Origin: Bact-08 sp964533215
GTDB lineage: Bacteria; Bacteroidota; Bacteroidia; Bacteroidales; UBA932
Direction of reading: 5' to 3'
Length of the DNA: 64,000 nt
Assembly: GCA_964533215.1 (NCBI GenBank)
Contig: CAZHLJ010000001.1
Location: 1,317,061 to 1,381,060, forward strand
The translations under genes were made by a program, and so were the position numbers. Positions 1 to 7,344 of the stretch are shown here, one piece after another. The stretch's first letter is position 1; the number at the start of each line of letters is the position of its first letter. Under the pieces are notes generated by a model. That model saw only the letters and a list, made by a program, of their open reading frames with translations. It did no database searches and was not told the origin of the DNA.

Positions 1-422
1 AGGCTGTCGTAGCTCACCGCTTTAAATCGTATGAGCCGTTCAAGGGTGATATCGAAAAACGCAGCAATGGCTCTCTGGTTGCTCTCGAGACAGGATTGGC
101 AGTGGCTTATGCAATGGATAAATTACAGGATAGGGGTAAATTCTTCATTCATCCGGGTGATGAGATCTATTCAGGTCAGGTTATCGGTGAACATTCCAGG
201 GCAGACGATCTGGGTATCAATATCTGCAAAACAAAGAAGCTCACCAATGTGAGAGCTTCGGGTACAGATGATAAGGCAATTCTTGTTCCTCCCATTATTT
301 TCAGTCTGGAAGAGGCTCTTGAGTATATTCAAGAAGATGAGTTGGTTGAAGTGACACCAAAATCTATGAGACTCCGTAAAACATATCTTGACGAGAACGA
401 AAGAAAAAGAAGAAAGGGTTAA
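1..422 (+). CDS. typA: TypA/BipA ribosome-associated GTPase, C-terminal part (5' end outside window)
   Basis: About 139 codons are visible, read from base 3 to a TAA at 420-422. They match the C-terminal region of the TypA/BipA translational GTPase: a stretch with HRFKSYEPFKGDIEKR, then LVALETGLAVAYAMDKLQDRG, FIHPGDEIYSGQVIGEHSR, a KTKKLTNVRAS segment and the basic tail RKTYLDENERKRRKG. TypA is a cytoplasmic GTPase that binds 70S ribosomes and helps ribosome assembly and stress adaptation. The G domain and domains II/III lie upstream of the window, so the nucleotide-binding motifs cannot be checked. The next gene is 50 bases downstream behind its own promoter. Confidence 0.93.
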   Translation, partial: AVVAHRFKSYEPFKGDIEKRSNGSLVALETGLAVAYAMDKLQDRGKFFIHPGDEIYSGQVIGEHSRADDLGINICKTKKLTNVRASGTDDKAILVPPIIFSLEEALEYIQEDELVEVTPKSMRLRKTYLDENERKRRKG

Positions 423-426
423 TAGG

Positions 427-456
427 TTGCTATTTTCAAAAAAAAGTTTAACTTTG
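427..456 (+). promoter_or_regulatory. Bacteroidetes-type promoter before yceD-rpmF-plsX-fabH
   Basis: TTG at 427-429 is followed after 19 bases by TAACTTTG at 449-456, matching the Bacteroidetes -33 TTTG / -7 TAnnTTTG pattern. Transcription would start a few bases later, just before the yceD start at 473. No strong Shine-Dalgarno is seen. Confidence 0.6.
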
Positions 457-472
457 CGGGCTCATTTTATTT

Positions 473-994
473 ATGGGAAAGAGTTCTAATAGAGATTACA
501 CAATTCCTATCAAAGGATTGTCAACAGGCAGACATGATTTCAATTTTACCATTGACCATGCCTTCTTTGATGAATTTGGGAACTCTGACATAATGGATGC
601 ATCTCTGGTCGTTGAGGTTGTGCTGGAGAGGGAGATTGCATGGATGAGGATAGAGAGTGATATTAAAGGTGAAGTGGGAGTTGAGTGTGACAGATGTCTG
701 GAAGAGGTTAAGCTGCCACTGGAGACCAAGGCAAGTTTGTTGGTGAAGTTTGTAAGAAGCGAAGGGGAAACAGATGATGATGAGGTTATAACACTCGATC
801 CTAATGAAAGTGAGTTGGATCTCAGACAGTTTTTCTATGATTATATCTGCCTGGCCCTGCCACTTCAAAAAGTACATAATGAGGGAGATTGTGACCCGGA
901 AATGATTGCCAGGTTGAATGCTGCCGGAGAAGTGAAGAAGAGTACAGGGGAGAAAGGCTCTCCTTTTGACAAATTGAAAGATTTATTGAATTAA
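473..994 (+). CDS. yceD: YceD/DUF177 family protein
   Basis: This 173-residue protein carries the DUF177 signature ECDRCLEEVKLPLE near residue 83. It is followed by an acidic stretch and the conserved LDLRQFFYDYICLALPLQKVH segment, with a Cys in GDCDP. DUF177 (YceD) proteins are small cytoplasmic proteins linked to 23S rRNA accumulation and ribosome assembly, and are almost always encoded just before rpmF, as here (21 bases away). The ATG at 473 fits the promoter position. The exact biochemical role is not known from sequence. Confidence 0.88.
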   Translation: MGKSSNRDYTIPIKGLSTGRHDFNFTIDHAFFDEFGNSDIMDASLVVEVVLEREIAWMRIESDIKGEVGVECDRCLEEVKLPLETKASLLVKFVRSEGETDDDEVITLDPNESELDLRQFFYDYICLALPLQKVHNEGDCDPEMIARLNAAGEVKKSTGEKGSPFDKLKDLLN

Positions 995-1015
995 TACAGT
1001 TTAAAATATTTTATA

Positions 1016-1198
1016 ATGGCACATCCGAAACACAAAATTTCAAGACAACGCAGAAACAAGCGTAGAACTCATGATAAGGCACCACTTCCTACTCTTGGTA
1101 CTTGTTCAAATTGCGGTGCTGCTGTACTTTATCACCGAGTTTGCCCAGAGTGCGGCTTTTATAGAGGTCGTCTCGTGATTGAAAAGGCGTCATCATAG
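1016..1198 (+). CDS. rpmF: 50S ribosomal protein L32
   Basis: 60 residues starting MAHPKHKISRQRRNKRRTHD, the standard L32 N-terminus. Two Cys pairs (CSNC and CPEC) follow, which makes this the zinc-binding C+ form. The length is normal. It sits in the conserved yceD-rpmF-plsX-fabH order that couples ribosome and membrane-lipid synthesis. The stop (TAG, 1196-1198) is 4 bases before the chosen plsX start. Confidence 0.97.
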   Translation: MAHPKHKISRQRRNKRRTHDKAPLPTLGTCSNCGAAVLYHRVCPECGFYRGRLVIEKASS

Positions 1199-1202
1199 TG
1201 AA

Positions 1203-2150
1203 ATGAGGATCGGTCTGGATGTTATGGGTGGCGACTACGCCCCGCAGAACATTGTTTTGGGGGCTATTCAATCCTACTCAGATCTTCAAACCGGCACTGT
1301 CCTATACCTTTTAGGTGATCAGTTAGAGATTACCGAGATCTGTCGTAATTGTGACTTTGATCCCGGTAATTTTGTGATAATACACTGTTCACAAACTATC
1401 CTGATGGGAGAAAATGCTGTCAGGTCGTATCAGAAGAAAACCGACTCAAGTATTGTAGTCGGCTTTAATATGCTCAAGAATGGCCAGATCGATGCGTTGG
1501 CCAGTGCCGGTAATACAGGTGTCATGCTCGCCGGTTCGTACAATACTCTCAGACCCCTGCCCGGTGTCCTGAGGCCATGCATCTCTGTAGAGATACCCCT
1601 CCCGAATGGGAAAAAGATTCTTATGCTGGACGTGGGGTTCAATACAGACAGTAAGCCAGATGTTCTTTATCAGTTTGGGATTCTTGGTTCAATTTATGCC
1701 CGTACTATGATGGGCGTTGATAACCCAAGAGTTGCGTTGCTTAACATTGGAGAGGAGGAGGAGAAAGGCAATATGGTAACCAAAGAGGCCTTCAGGTTGA
1801 TGTCAGATTCGTTGGACTTCAACTTTGTTGGTAATATGGAGGCGAACCATGTTTTTTCCGGAGATATAGCAGATGTACTTGTTACAGATGGTTTTTCCGG
1901 GAATATTTGTCTGAAGCAGGCAGAGGGAATGTACAATCTTATTAAGGAGTTAGGCATTGAAAACAACTATCTGGAGGGATTTAATTATGAAAACTACGGA
2001 GGTACACCGGTTCTGGGTATTTCTGCACCAGTAATAATTGGTCATGGGGCGTCCAGTCCGCGGGCTGTATCAAACATGATATTTCAAGCGGAAAGGTCTT
2101 TGAACAAAAATCTTGTAGACAAAATTAAAAAGGCAATGTTTTATGAGTAA
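1203..2150 (+). CDS. plsX: Phosphate acyltransferase PlsX
   Basis: PlsX makes acyl-phosphate from acyl-ACP, the first step of the PlsX/PlsY phosphatidic acid route; it is a peripheral membrane protein. The N-terminus MRIGLDVMGGDYAP is diagnostic, and later motifs include SAGNTGVMLAGS, LNIGEEEEKG, VLVTDGFSGN and YGGTPVLGISAPVIIGHGAS. I chose the ATG at 1203 (315 residues). An in-frame ATG at 1179 would add eight residues lying inside rpmF and lacking family similarity. The last codons overlap the start of fabH by 8 bases, which suggests translational coupling. Confidence 0.95.
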   Translation: MRIGLDVMGGDYAPQNIVLGAIQSYSDLQTGTVLYLLGDQLEITEICRNCDFDPGNFVIIHCSQTILMGENAVRSYQKKTDSSIVVGFNMLKNGQIDALASAGNTGVMLAGSYNTLRPLPGVLRPCISVEIPLPNGKKILMLDVGFNTDSKPDVLYQFGILGSIYARTMMGVDNPRVALLNIGEEEEKGNMVTKEAFRLMSDSLDFNFVGNMEANHVFSGDIADVLVTDGFSGNICLKQAEGMYNLIKELGIENNYLEGFNYENYGGTPVLGISAPVIIGHGASSPRAVSNMIFQAERSLNKNLVDKIKKAMFYE

Positions 2151-3144
2151 CATAAAGGCTGTTATCACCGGAATCGAGGCTTATATTCCGGATTACATAC
2201 TGACAAACGACGAACTCTCCACAATGGTCGATACTACTGATGAGTGGATCATGTCCCGCATTGGAGTTAAAGAGAGGAGAATATTGAAGGAAGATGGTCT
2301 TGGTACTTCATATATGGGTGCAGAGGCTGTAAAAAGGCTGCTGGAGAAGACCGGAACAAAACCGGAAGAGGTGGATCTGCTGATTTGTGCGACAGTTAGT
2401 CCTGATATGCTTTTCCCTGCTACTGCAAATGTTATATGTGATAAGGTCGGAATCATGAATGCTTGGGGTTACGATATTAATGCAGGCTGTTCAGGTTTTA
2501 TTTTCTCATTCTCTACAATTGCACCTCTTATCGAGACCGGACGTTCAAAAAAGGCAATACTTGTAACAGGAGAGAGGATGTCTGCTATGACAAACTATCA
2601 GGATAGGACTACTTGTCCTCTGTTTGGAGATGCTGCCGTAGCAATGCTGATTGAGCCATCAGAAGATTCTACATTGGGTCTGATTGATTCTGAGCTCCAT
2701 GTTGACGGAATTGGACGTCACTACCTATATCAGAAAGCAGGCGGATCGCTTTACCCCCCAACGCAGGAGTCGGTAAAAAACAGGGAGCATTTTATACATC
2801 AGGATGGTCAGGTCGTTTTCAAATATGCAGTCAGCAGAATGGCAGACGTATCTGTTGATATGATGAATAAGCATAATCTTAAAGCTGAGGATGTTACATA
2901 TCTTATTCCTCATCAGGCAAACCTCAGGATTATTGACGCTACAGGCAAGAGAATGGGCGTGGATAAAGAAAAAATCCTAATAAACATTGAAAAATTTGGG
3001 AATACTGCCGGAACTTCCATACCTTTGGTGTTGTGGGATTTTGAGAGCAAGTTCAAAAAGGGGGATACACTTATTTTATCTGCCTTTGGTGCAGGGTTCA
3101 CTTGGGGAGCTTTGTACTACAAGTGGGGATACGATCCTAAATAA
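2143..3144 (+). CDS. fabH: 3-oxoacyl-ACP synthase III
   Basis: FabH condenses acetyl-CoA (or another acyl-CoA primer) with malonyl-ACP to start type II fatty acid synthesis. The Cys-His-Asn triad is complete: C116 in NAGCSGF, H257 in PHQANLRI and N287 in GNTAGTS. The acyl-CoA binding region DEWIMSRIGVKERR is present, and the length of 333 residues is normal. The start overlaps the plsX stop. A tRNA-Arg gene follows 6 bases after the stop. Confidence 0.96.
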   Translation: MSNIKAVITGIEAYIPDYILTNDELSTMVDTTDEWIMSRIGVKERRILKEDGLGTSYMGAEAVKRLLEKTGTKPEEVDLLICATVSPDMLFPATANVICDKVGIMNAWGYDINAGCSGFIFSFSTIAPLIETGRSKKAILVTGERMSAMTNYQDRTTCPLFGDAAVAMLIEPSEDSTLGLIDSELHVDGIGRHYLYQKAGGSLYPPTQESVKNREHFIHQDGQVVFKYAVSRMADVSVDMMNKHNLKAEDVTYLIPHQANLRIIDATGKRMGVDKEKILINIEKFGNTAGTSIPLVLWDFESKFKKGDTLILSAFGAGFTWGALYYKWGYDPK

Positions 3145-3150
3145 TATAGC

Positions 3151-3222
3151 GGCCCTATAGTTCAAGGGATAGAACGGAAGTTTCCTAAACTTCAGATTCG
3201 CGTTCGAGTCGCGGTGGGGCTA
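3151..3222 (+). tRNA. tRNA-Arg (anticodon CCT)
   Basis: A 72-nt cloverleaf can be folded by eye. The acceptor GGCCCTA pairs with TGGGGCT (G-U pairs at 1-72 and 6-67) with discriminator A. The D stem is GTTC/GAAC, the anticodon stem GAAGT/ACTTC with loop TTCCTAA (anticodon CCT), and the T arm TCGCG-TTCGAGT-CGCGG. CCA is not encoded. It borders an accessory island with an integrase remnant, so it may have been the integration target. No second copy of its 3' end was found at the other island edge. Confidence 0.95.
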
Positions 3223-3245
3223 CAAAAAATCATTTTACACGTTGA

Positions 3246-3271
3246 AAGCGCTCAGTTTGGGCGCTTTTTTC
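3246..3271 (+). terminator. Rho-independent terminator after tRNA-Arg
   Basis: AAGCGC at 3246-3251 pairs with GCGCTT at 3261-3266 across a 9-base loop and is followed by a T run. It ends the fabH/tRNA-Arg transcript. Confidence 0.75.
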
Positions 3272-3300
3272 TTTTGTTACTTCATTTACCCTGTTTGGGT

Positions 3301-3519
3301 CAAGGTGCTTTCGATAGGAGTGTGGTTTTCGGATATCTGCATCTGGATTACCCACTTCCCGTTCATTTCGCTAAAAAACAAATGCGCCCTTTCTATTATG
3401 CCGATATATATTTGGAGTCAGGTCGCCGGTTGTTTTTTTACGCTGCATTCACTGAGTGGGTGCCCAATCCCTCCATGCAAGTATCCTTCAAACTCACACT
3501 TCTCTTTTTTTGCACCTTG
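3301..3519. repeat. Palindromic non-coding repeat, copy A
   Basis: A 219-bp unit begins with CAAGGTGC (3301-3308) and ends with its reverse complement GCACCTTG (3512-3519). Inside the ends are GTGTGGTTTTCGGATATC on one side and, as reverse complement, GTGTGAGTTTGAAGGATAC on the other. Further in, ACCCACT...GCTAAAAAACAAATGCGCCC faces GGGCACCCACT...GCGTAAAAAAACAACCGGCG. The whole unit can therefore fold as one long imperfect hairpin with its centre near 3405. Bases 3423-3500 are identical, in inverted orientation, to 9654-9731. Reading frames across it are not conserved, so I do not call a gene. It resembles a MITE or other non-autonomous palindromic element. Confidence 0.8.
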
Positions 3520-3574
3520 CCATTCACATGGGGACGCACCTTGAGTGATCACACAATATACGTCACCATGTGAA

Positions 3575-3703
3575 TTATTTGTCTTTCAGCATGTAGACAG
3601 TCCCTTTGTTTTTCCCAACCGATTCAATTATTTGCTCAATTTTCATATACTGCAAATCTTTCTTAAGCGTGTTGATTGAAATATCCATATTGTATCTATA
3701 AAG
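3575..3703 (-). pseudogene. Fragment resembling the end of a winged-helix protein
   Basis: The minus strand encodes a short tail, MDISINTLKKDLQYMKIEQI followed by IESVGKNKGTVYMLKDK and a stop. It is open for only five more codons upstream (ILYRY...) before a stop. The pattern of helix, helix, then a GxNKGxY wing resembles the last domain of DNA-binding or Fic-type proteins. No start or N-terminal domain is present, so this is probably a relic. Similarity is judged by eye and is weak. Confidence 0.35.
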
Positions 3704-3835
3704 TATCTATATATTGACATCCAAGTTCTGGTTAATTATTGTTTTTCTGCACTATTGTTGACGTTTTTACTGCTTTTCTTGACTCAGGTTATATCTCTAC
3801 ATACATAAGAGAGGTGGCAAGCTAGAAGAGGGGGC

Positions 3836-4030
3836 AATGAGAGATGGGAACTTCTGTCTACTCATTCCGCAAGAAGATCCGGAGCAACTAATATGCATTT
3901 GGCCGGAATGCCAGATGACCTCATTATGGCCTGTCCCGGGCATAGCTCTACTGCCCAATTGTATCAATATATTAAGACTAATAGGATTAAGAAAATAGAA
4001 GAGCTGAGGAAGTGCAAATACTTTCTATAG
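3836..4030 (+). pseudogene. Tyrosine recombinase/integrase, C-terminal remnant
   Basis: One frame reads NERWELLSTHSARRSGATN, then MHLAGMPDDLIMACPGHSS and TAQLYQYIKTNRIKKIEELR to a stop at 4028-4030. This matches the catalytic end of tyrosine recombinases: the HSARRS box supplies the H-x-x-R, GHSS is the GH box, and YQYIK contains the expected nucleophile Tyr. Stops cut the frame upstream and the N-terminal and core-binding domains are missing, so the gene is broken. Its place beside tRNA-Arg suggests a decayed integrative element. The remaining part of this gap (4031-4191) shows nothing I can assign. Confidence 0.7.
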
Positions 4031-4191
4031 TTTTTTTGAAAATCAATAAAATGATTCTCTCTATATAGATCAAATCCTTGATAACGGACGAGGCGTTAGG
4101 TCATATTGAATAGACACTTTTCTGCGATGCTTCCCAACGACAGGCCTACCAGTCACATTTATTGAGGAGCCGATATAGAAATATTAAAATT

Positions 4192-4815
4192 CTATTCCTT
4201 CTTTGTTTTTCTGTTATCATCCATTATCTTGTCTAATCTTATTTTAAAATGGACCATTTGGGCAAAATTGAAAATATTGATGACAGTATCACATATTAAA
4301 AAAAGAGAAAAAATAGATAAGAAAATTACGAAAAATGAGAGAGTGTAATTAGTATTATTCATAATCACTTGACTTGATGCTTCAAAATTCATCGCGATGA
4401 ATAATGAGATAACGAAACTGAAAAATAGAGTAATAATTTGAATAAGAATTGATAAAGCAAAGGTCCCATTTACAATTTGAAAAAAACTTAAATTTCCTCT
4501 ATTTGATAAAGGGTCTGACATCGACTTAATAATATTCCTATCTCCGAACCCAATAATTATTGCATAACCTCCTATACAGAATCCTAATAAAGAAGGGAAT
4601 ATGCTAATAGATAGGGCTATAACTTTATTTAATAGTAAATAACTATTTATCGAGAAAAATATAAATGGACAAAAAATAAGGATTGACAAAAGTATTGATA
4701 CATAAGTGGTTTTGTCATTAATAAGCTTCCAAATATATGTCTTATTACACAATAGTCCCTTGTATCCAACTTCATGTAATTCTTTAAGATCATTTAGTTC
4801 CTTGTCGATATTCAT
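4192..4815 (-). CDS. Four-TM membrane protein, last gene of the island operon
   Basis: 207 residues, not recognised. Four hydrophobic segments lie near residues 38-60, 65-90, 117-142 and 158-180. A charged N-terminal tail of about 35 residues and a basic C-terminus (ending NRKTKKE) should both face the cytoplasm. There is no signal peptide. Its start lies inside the preceding gene, an overlap of 26 bases, which implies coupled translation and a joint role with the DUF4747-like protein. The coding sequence is strongly AT-rich. A membrane effector or anchor is a reasonable guess from the arrangement, but nothing in the sequence proves it. Confidence 0.75.
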   Translation of the reverse strand: MNIDKELNDLKELHEVGYKGLLCNKTYIWKLINDKTTYVSILLSILIFCPFIFFSINSYLLLNKVIALSISIFPSLLGFCIGGYAIIIGFGDRNIIKSMSDPLSNRGNLSFFQIVNGTFALSILIQIITLFFSFVISLFIAMNFEASSQVIMNNTNYTLSFFVIFLSIFSLFLICDTVINIFNFAQMVHFKIRLDKIMDDNRKTKKE

Positions 4816-5653
4816 CTAAAATTTTTTCAGCTAAATTGTTACTTACATTATCTGGATCGCACGAAAGTACTAATTTTTCAGGATGTCGCTCAGTATTTAT
4901 ATATTTTTTTTTGCCATTATTTTTTATTGTTGCATGTGCGAAACCATTCTTTTTAGCAACACCAATCGCTCCTTTTACAAGTTGACTATCGAGTGAAATA
5001 GATTCTCCCTTTTTTGGTTTTATCACGAGGTCTAAGCTTCTGGCTTTTGCTTTTTTAATTTGCTCATCCATATATTGTTCTGCTTCCTTATAATTATCGG
5101 AATTACTGTAAGAAATACTAATTTCAAGTTTTTCAATAATTTCGGCCTCAATAATTTCTCTAAAAATATCTTCCGATTGTTCTATGATTACATCATATTC
5201 AGGTGTAGCACCTACAGCTTCTTTTATTGCAGATTGAAAGAAACTTTGTGCTGAAAAGATATTGAAATTACTATTCACTAATAATGCAAACCTATGTGCT
5301 TTAGGAACGAATACGAAATCTGTCTCAATTAAATTGGGGAATAAGTTTGGAGGTAATTGAAATTCACTTACAGCCAAACTTGTTAAATCAATCCAATCTT
5401 TTCCGTCAATTGAAGTGAATTTTGAAAATTTCCCATATAAATATTTAGTTTGTCCACTTACTGTGGATTCAAAAAGAAGTCGGAGGATTGCATATTTTCC
5501 TCCTGGAACTTTAAATGCAAGTTTTTTTTCGTGGATCTGTTTTAAAAGATTAAGATAAACATCCTCTGAGACTGGGGGATTGGAAATAAACTTAATATTA
5601 AGCACCTGAATTGTAACATTCTTTCTTTTCTCAATTTCTGTTTGATTATTCAT
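4790..5653 (-). CDS. DUF4747-like protein
   Basis: 287 soluble residues with no signal peptide. The middle region (about 50-145) shows the pattern I associate with DUF4747: a YLYGKFSKFTSIDGKDWIDL segment, then PPNLFPN, FVFVPKAHRFALLVNSN and FSAQSFFQSAI. Residues 165-215 are rich in acidic and basic helices, and the C-terminal part (220-285) looks like a small alpha/beta domain. DUF4747 has no established biochemical function that I know of. The gene overlaps its upstream neighbour by 8 bases and its downstream neighbour by 26, the tightest coupling in the run. The family assignment is by eye and moderate. Confidence 0.65.
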   Translation of the reverse strand: MNNQTEIEKRKNVTIQVLNIKFISNPPVSEDVYLNLLKQIHEKKLAFKVPGGKYAILRLLFESTVSGQTKYLYGKFSKFTSIDGKDWIDLTSLAVSEFQLPPNLFPNLIETDFVFVPKAHRFALLVNSNFNIFSAQSFFQSAIKEAVGATPEYDVIIEQSEDIFREIIEAEIIEKLEISISYSNSDNYKEAEQYMDEQIKKAKARSLDLVIKPKKGESISLDSQLVKGAIGVAKKNGFAHATIKNNGKKKYINTERHPEKLVLSCDPDNVSNNLAEKILDEYRQGTK

Positions 5654-6014
5654 AAGTTAGTATGTTTAAGTTGGTTTCGGCTTTAATACATTCGAGCCAT
5701 TTGTTTAAATAGGGTATTATTTCTTCGTCGATATTATATATTTGAATATATCCTTCCTCGGCAGGTTCATTGTTAGGCATGAAGTTCACAAAATAACCGT
5801 CACGCTCCCCATTAATGAATATTCCGTTATAGACTGAGAAGTAACAATTGTCATAGGTCAACCTGATTTCCCCACATACACAAACCCGGAACTGTTTTAT
5901 CGAGAACCCGGGAAAGGCTTCGATTGTCTCAGTGAAAAGTTTACTTTGACTTTCGGATAACTCCATTTTATCAAATATGCCTGCCATACATTTTATAAGA
6001 TTAATATGTATCAA
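5646..6014 (-). CDS. Small acidic protein of unknown function
   Basis: 122 residues if the first ATG is used. An ATG at 5987 (MAGIFDKMELS) would give 113. No family recognised. The protein looks globular, with alternating strands (FRVCVCGEIRLTYDNCYFSVYNGIFING) and two Cys-containing strands, and then an acidic C-terminal half. No TM segment or signal peptide. It overlaps the preceding gene by 14 bases and the following gene by 8. Its size and position fit an accessory or immunity-type partner of the neighbouring genes, but that is inference from arrangement only. Confidence 0.7.
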   Translation of the reverse strand: MIHINLIKCMAGIFDKMELSESQSKLFTETIEAFPGFSIKQFRVCVCGEIRLTYDNCYFSVYNGIFINGERDGYFVNFMPNNEPAEEGYIQIYNIDEEIIPYLNKWLECIKAETNLNILTYE

Positions 6015-6618
6015 TTTTCAATTCTTTGTCATGGAACTCATCATCTAAATAGTGCTGAACCTCATGGACATATTTGCATCCATTCTCTTTGACGATTTCT
6101 TGGAAATTTTTTCCTTTATAGAAGTATTTTTTGAAAGCATCGTGGTAATATGAATAATCAGTCCGGAAAATAGGAGATGGTTCATTATATCCAATAGTAG
6201 CGGCAGCAATTATAGGGTCATAATAAATATTGAGATCATCCTTACCGTTGATAGGTATAGGTTCAATATCTGACATTGGAATAGGCTGCTTGCACTCAAA
6301 TATTTCAATAAATGAGGATTTAATTTCCCTTATTGTGAAAATATTGACTTTTGATCCTTGAATACGATTAATGTGATATTTCGTAATATCTTTAATACGA
6401 ATGAAATCTCCTTTTCTGAATGGCTCGATTTTTAGTTTGTAAAGTCCACGTTCAACTCTTATAAAATGCTCACTGTATTGACCATTGCCGACAGAGTGTT
6501 TAGCAATGAATCCTGGACTTTTACTCAAAAATGAAAAATCCTTTGATTTAAATTGCTCTTTAACCATACCTGAGTTTACAGCATCCCTAATACGTTGAGT
6601 TAAATTTGGTTCTTTCAT
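6001..6618 (-). CDS. Winged-helix-like protein of unknown function
   Basis: 205 residues. The first 65 look like a winged-helix domain: helices from LTQRIRDAVNSG and KSKDFSFLSKS, then FIAKHSVGNGQYS and the wing FIRVERGLYKL. This pattern of paired strands ending in G-L-Y-x-L is seen in putative DNA-binding domains attached to restriction or defence proteins. The middle (75-110) is strand-rich and the end (145-205) helical, with many Tyr residues. It starts 18 bases after the DUF4145-like gene and overlaps the next by 14. It could be the regulator or nucleic-acid sensor of the operon. I cannot name a family with certainty. Confidence 0.65.
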   Translation of the reverse strand: MKEPNLTQRIRDAVNSGMVKEQFKSKDFSFLSKSPGFIAKHSVGNGQYSEHFIRVERGLYKLKIEPFRKGDFIRIKDITKYHINRIQGSKVNIFTIREIKSSFIEIFECKQPIPMSDIEPIPINGKDDLNIYYDPIIAAATIGYNEPSPIFRTDYSYYHDAFKKYFYKGKNFQEIVKENGCKYVHEVQHYLDDEFHDKELKIDTY

Positions 6619-6636
6619 AGTTAGTCGGTGTTGATG

Positions 6637-7284
6637 TTATTTCATCGGTGGTTTATTTGCCGCTGATAACTTTTTATTTAGAGCATTTTTTTTGGATTTT
6701 GCTATATCTGGTTGTACAAAATAGAAATCAAAAAGTTGCTCAATTACATCAAGCAACCATTCTGCTTCTTCAGGTTCCACATCAATAATTTCACCGGTTG
6801 ATGTACTTTTCATTGGATGAGCAGCAAAATTGCCAACATTTCTAACAGAGTCAATATTATCTGATAAATATGATGGTAATTTTTGACTGTCTATAACCTG
6901 CTGAATTTCGTCAGCTAAATTCCCATTTTTTATTCCGGCTTTTTCCCTTAGTATGTTCTGTAAACATCTGCGACTAAGTGCAGCACTTGCTTTTGGGCTA
7001 AGATCCAAAATTAAACAAGCTTCTTTATAGTCATTAGCAAAGATTAGTTCTACAGACGATGGGACAGGTTGTCGGGATGAGGTCATTGGCCAAACAATCC
7101 GTTCAAACGCGTAATGTGTTTCATTGAGTATTACATTCGTACAGAAAATTTTAATAATGATTTTGTTGCAATCACTATTTGGGCAAATCATAGATGTTGC
7201 ATACCAGTTTCCTTCTGAATCAATATCAAGTAGTGATCCATCGAAGTCTTCATGTATTTCTTTTAAGCAATGCGGACACTTCAT
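6637..7284 (-). CDS. DUF4145-like protein with N-terminal zinc ribbon
   Basis: 215 residues. C3/C6 (CPHC) and C34/C39 (CPNSDC) form a zinc ribbon. From about residue 75 comes a DUF4145 pattern: a run of helices with SPKASAALSRRCLQNILRE, then LADEIQQVI, LPSYL and IDSVRNVGNFAAHP. DUF4145 is related to HEPN-type helical bundles and is often joined to, or found beside, restriction and defence proteins. Here the R148-N149 ... H156 spacing (seven residues between R and H) is longer than the classical HEPN RNase motif, so catalytic activity is uncertain. The C-terminus is basic. It lies between the HEPN-like gene (60 bases upstream) and the winged-helix-like gene. Confidence 0.75.
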   Translation of the reverse strand: MKCPHCLKEIHEDFDGSLLDIDSEGNWYATSMICPNSDCNKIIIKIFCTNVILNETHYAFERIVWPMTSSRQPVPSSVELIFANDYKEACLILDLSPKASAALSRRCLQNILREKAGIKNGNLADEIQQVIDSQKLPSYLSDNIDSVRNVGNFAAHPMKSTSTGEIIDVEPEEAEWLLDVIEQLFDFYFVQPDIAKSKKNALNKKLSAANKPPMK

Positions 7285-7344
7285 AGTTTTTTAAGTGTTT
7301 GAGTTATGCGTTGGTTCTGAAACTTTGCCAACTATTTACCAAGA

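Noticed and set aside
3214..3573. Open frames of 119 and 100 codons across the region after tRNA-Arg
   Set aside because: They run through the terminator and the palindromic repeat; the other copies of the repeat do not preserve the frame, and the residue pattern looks random.
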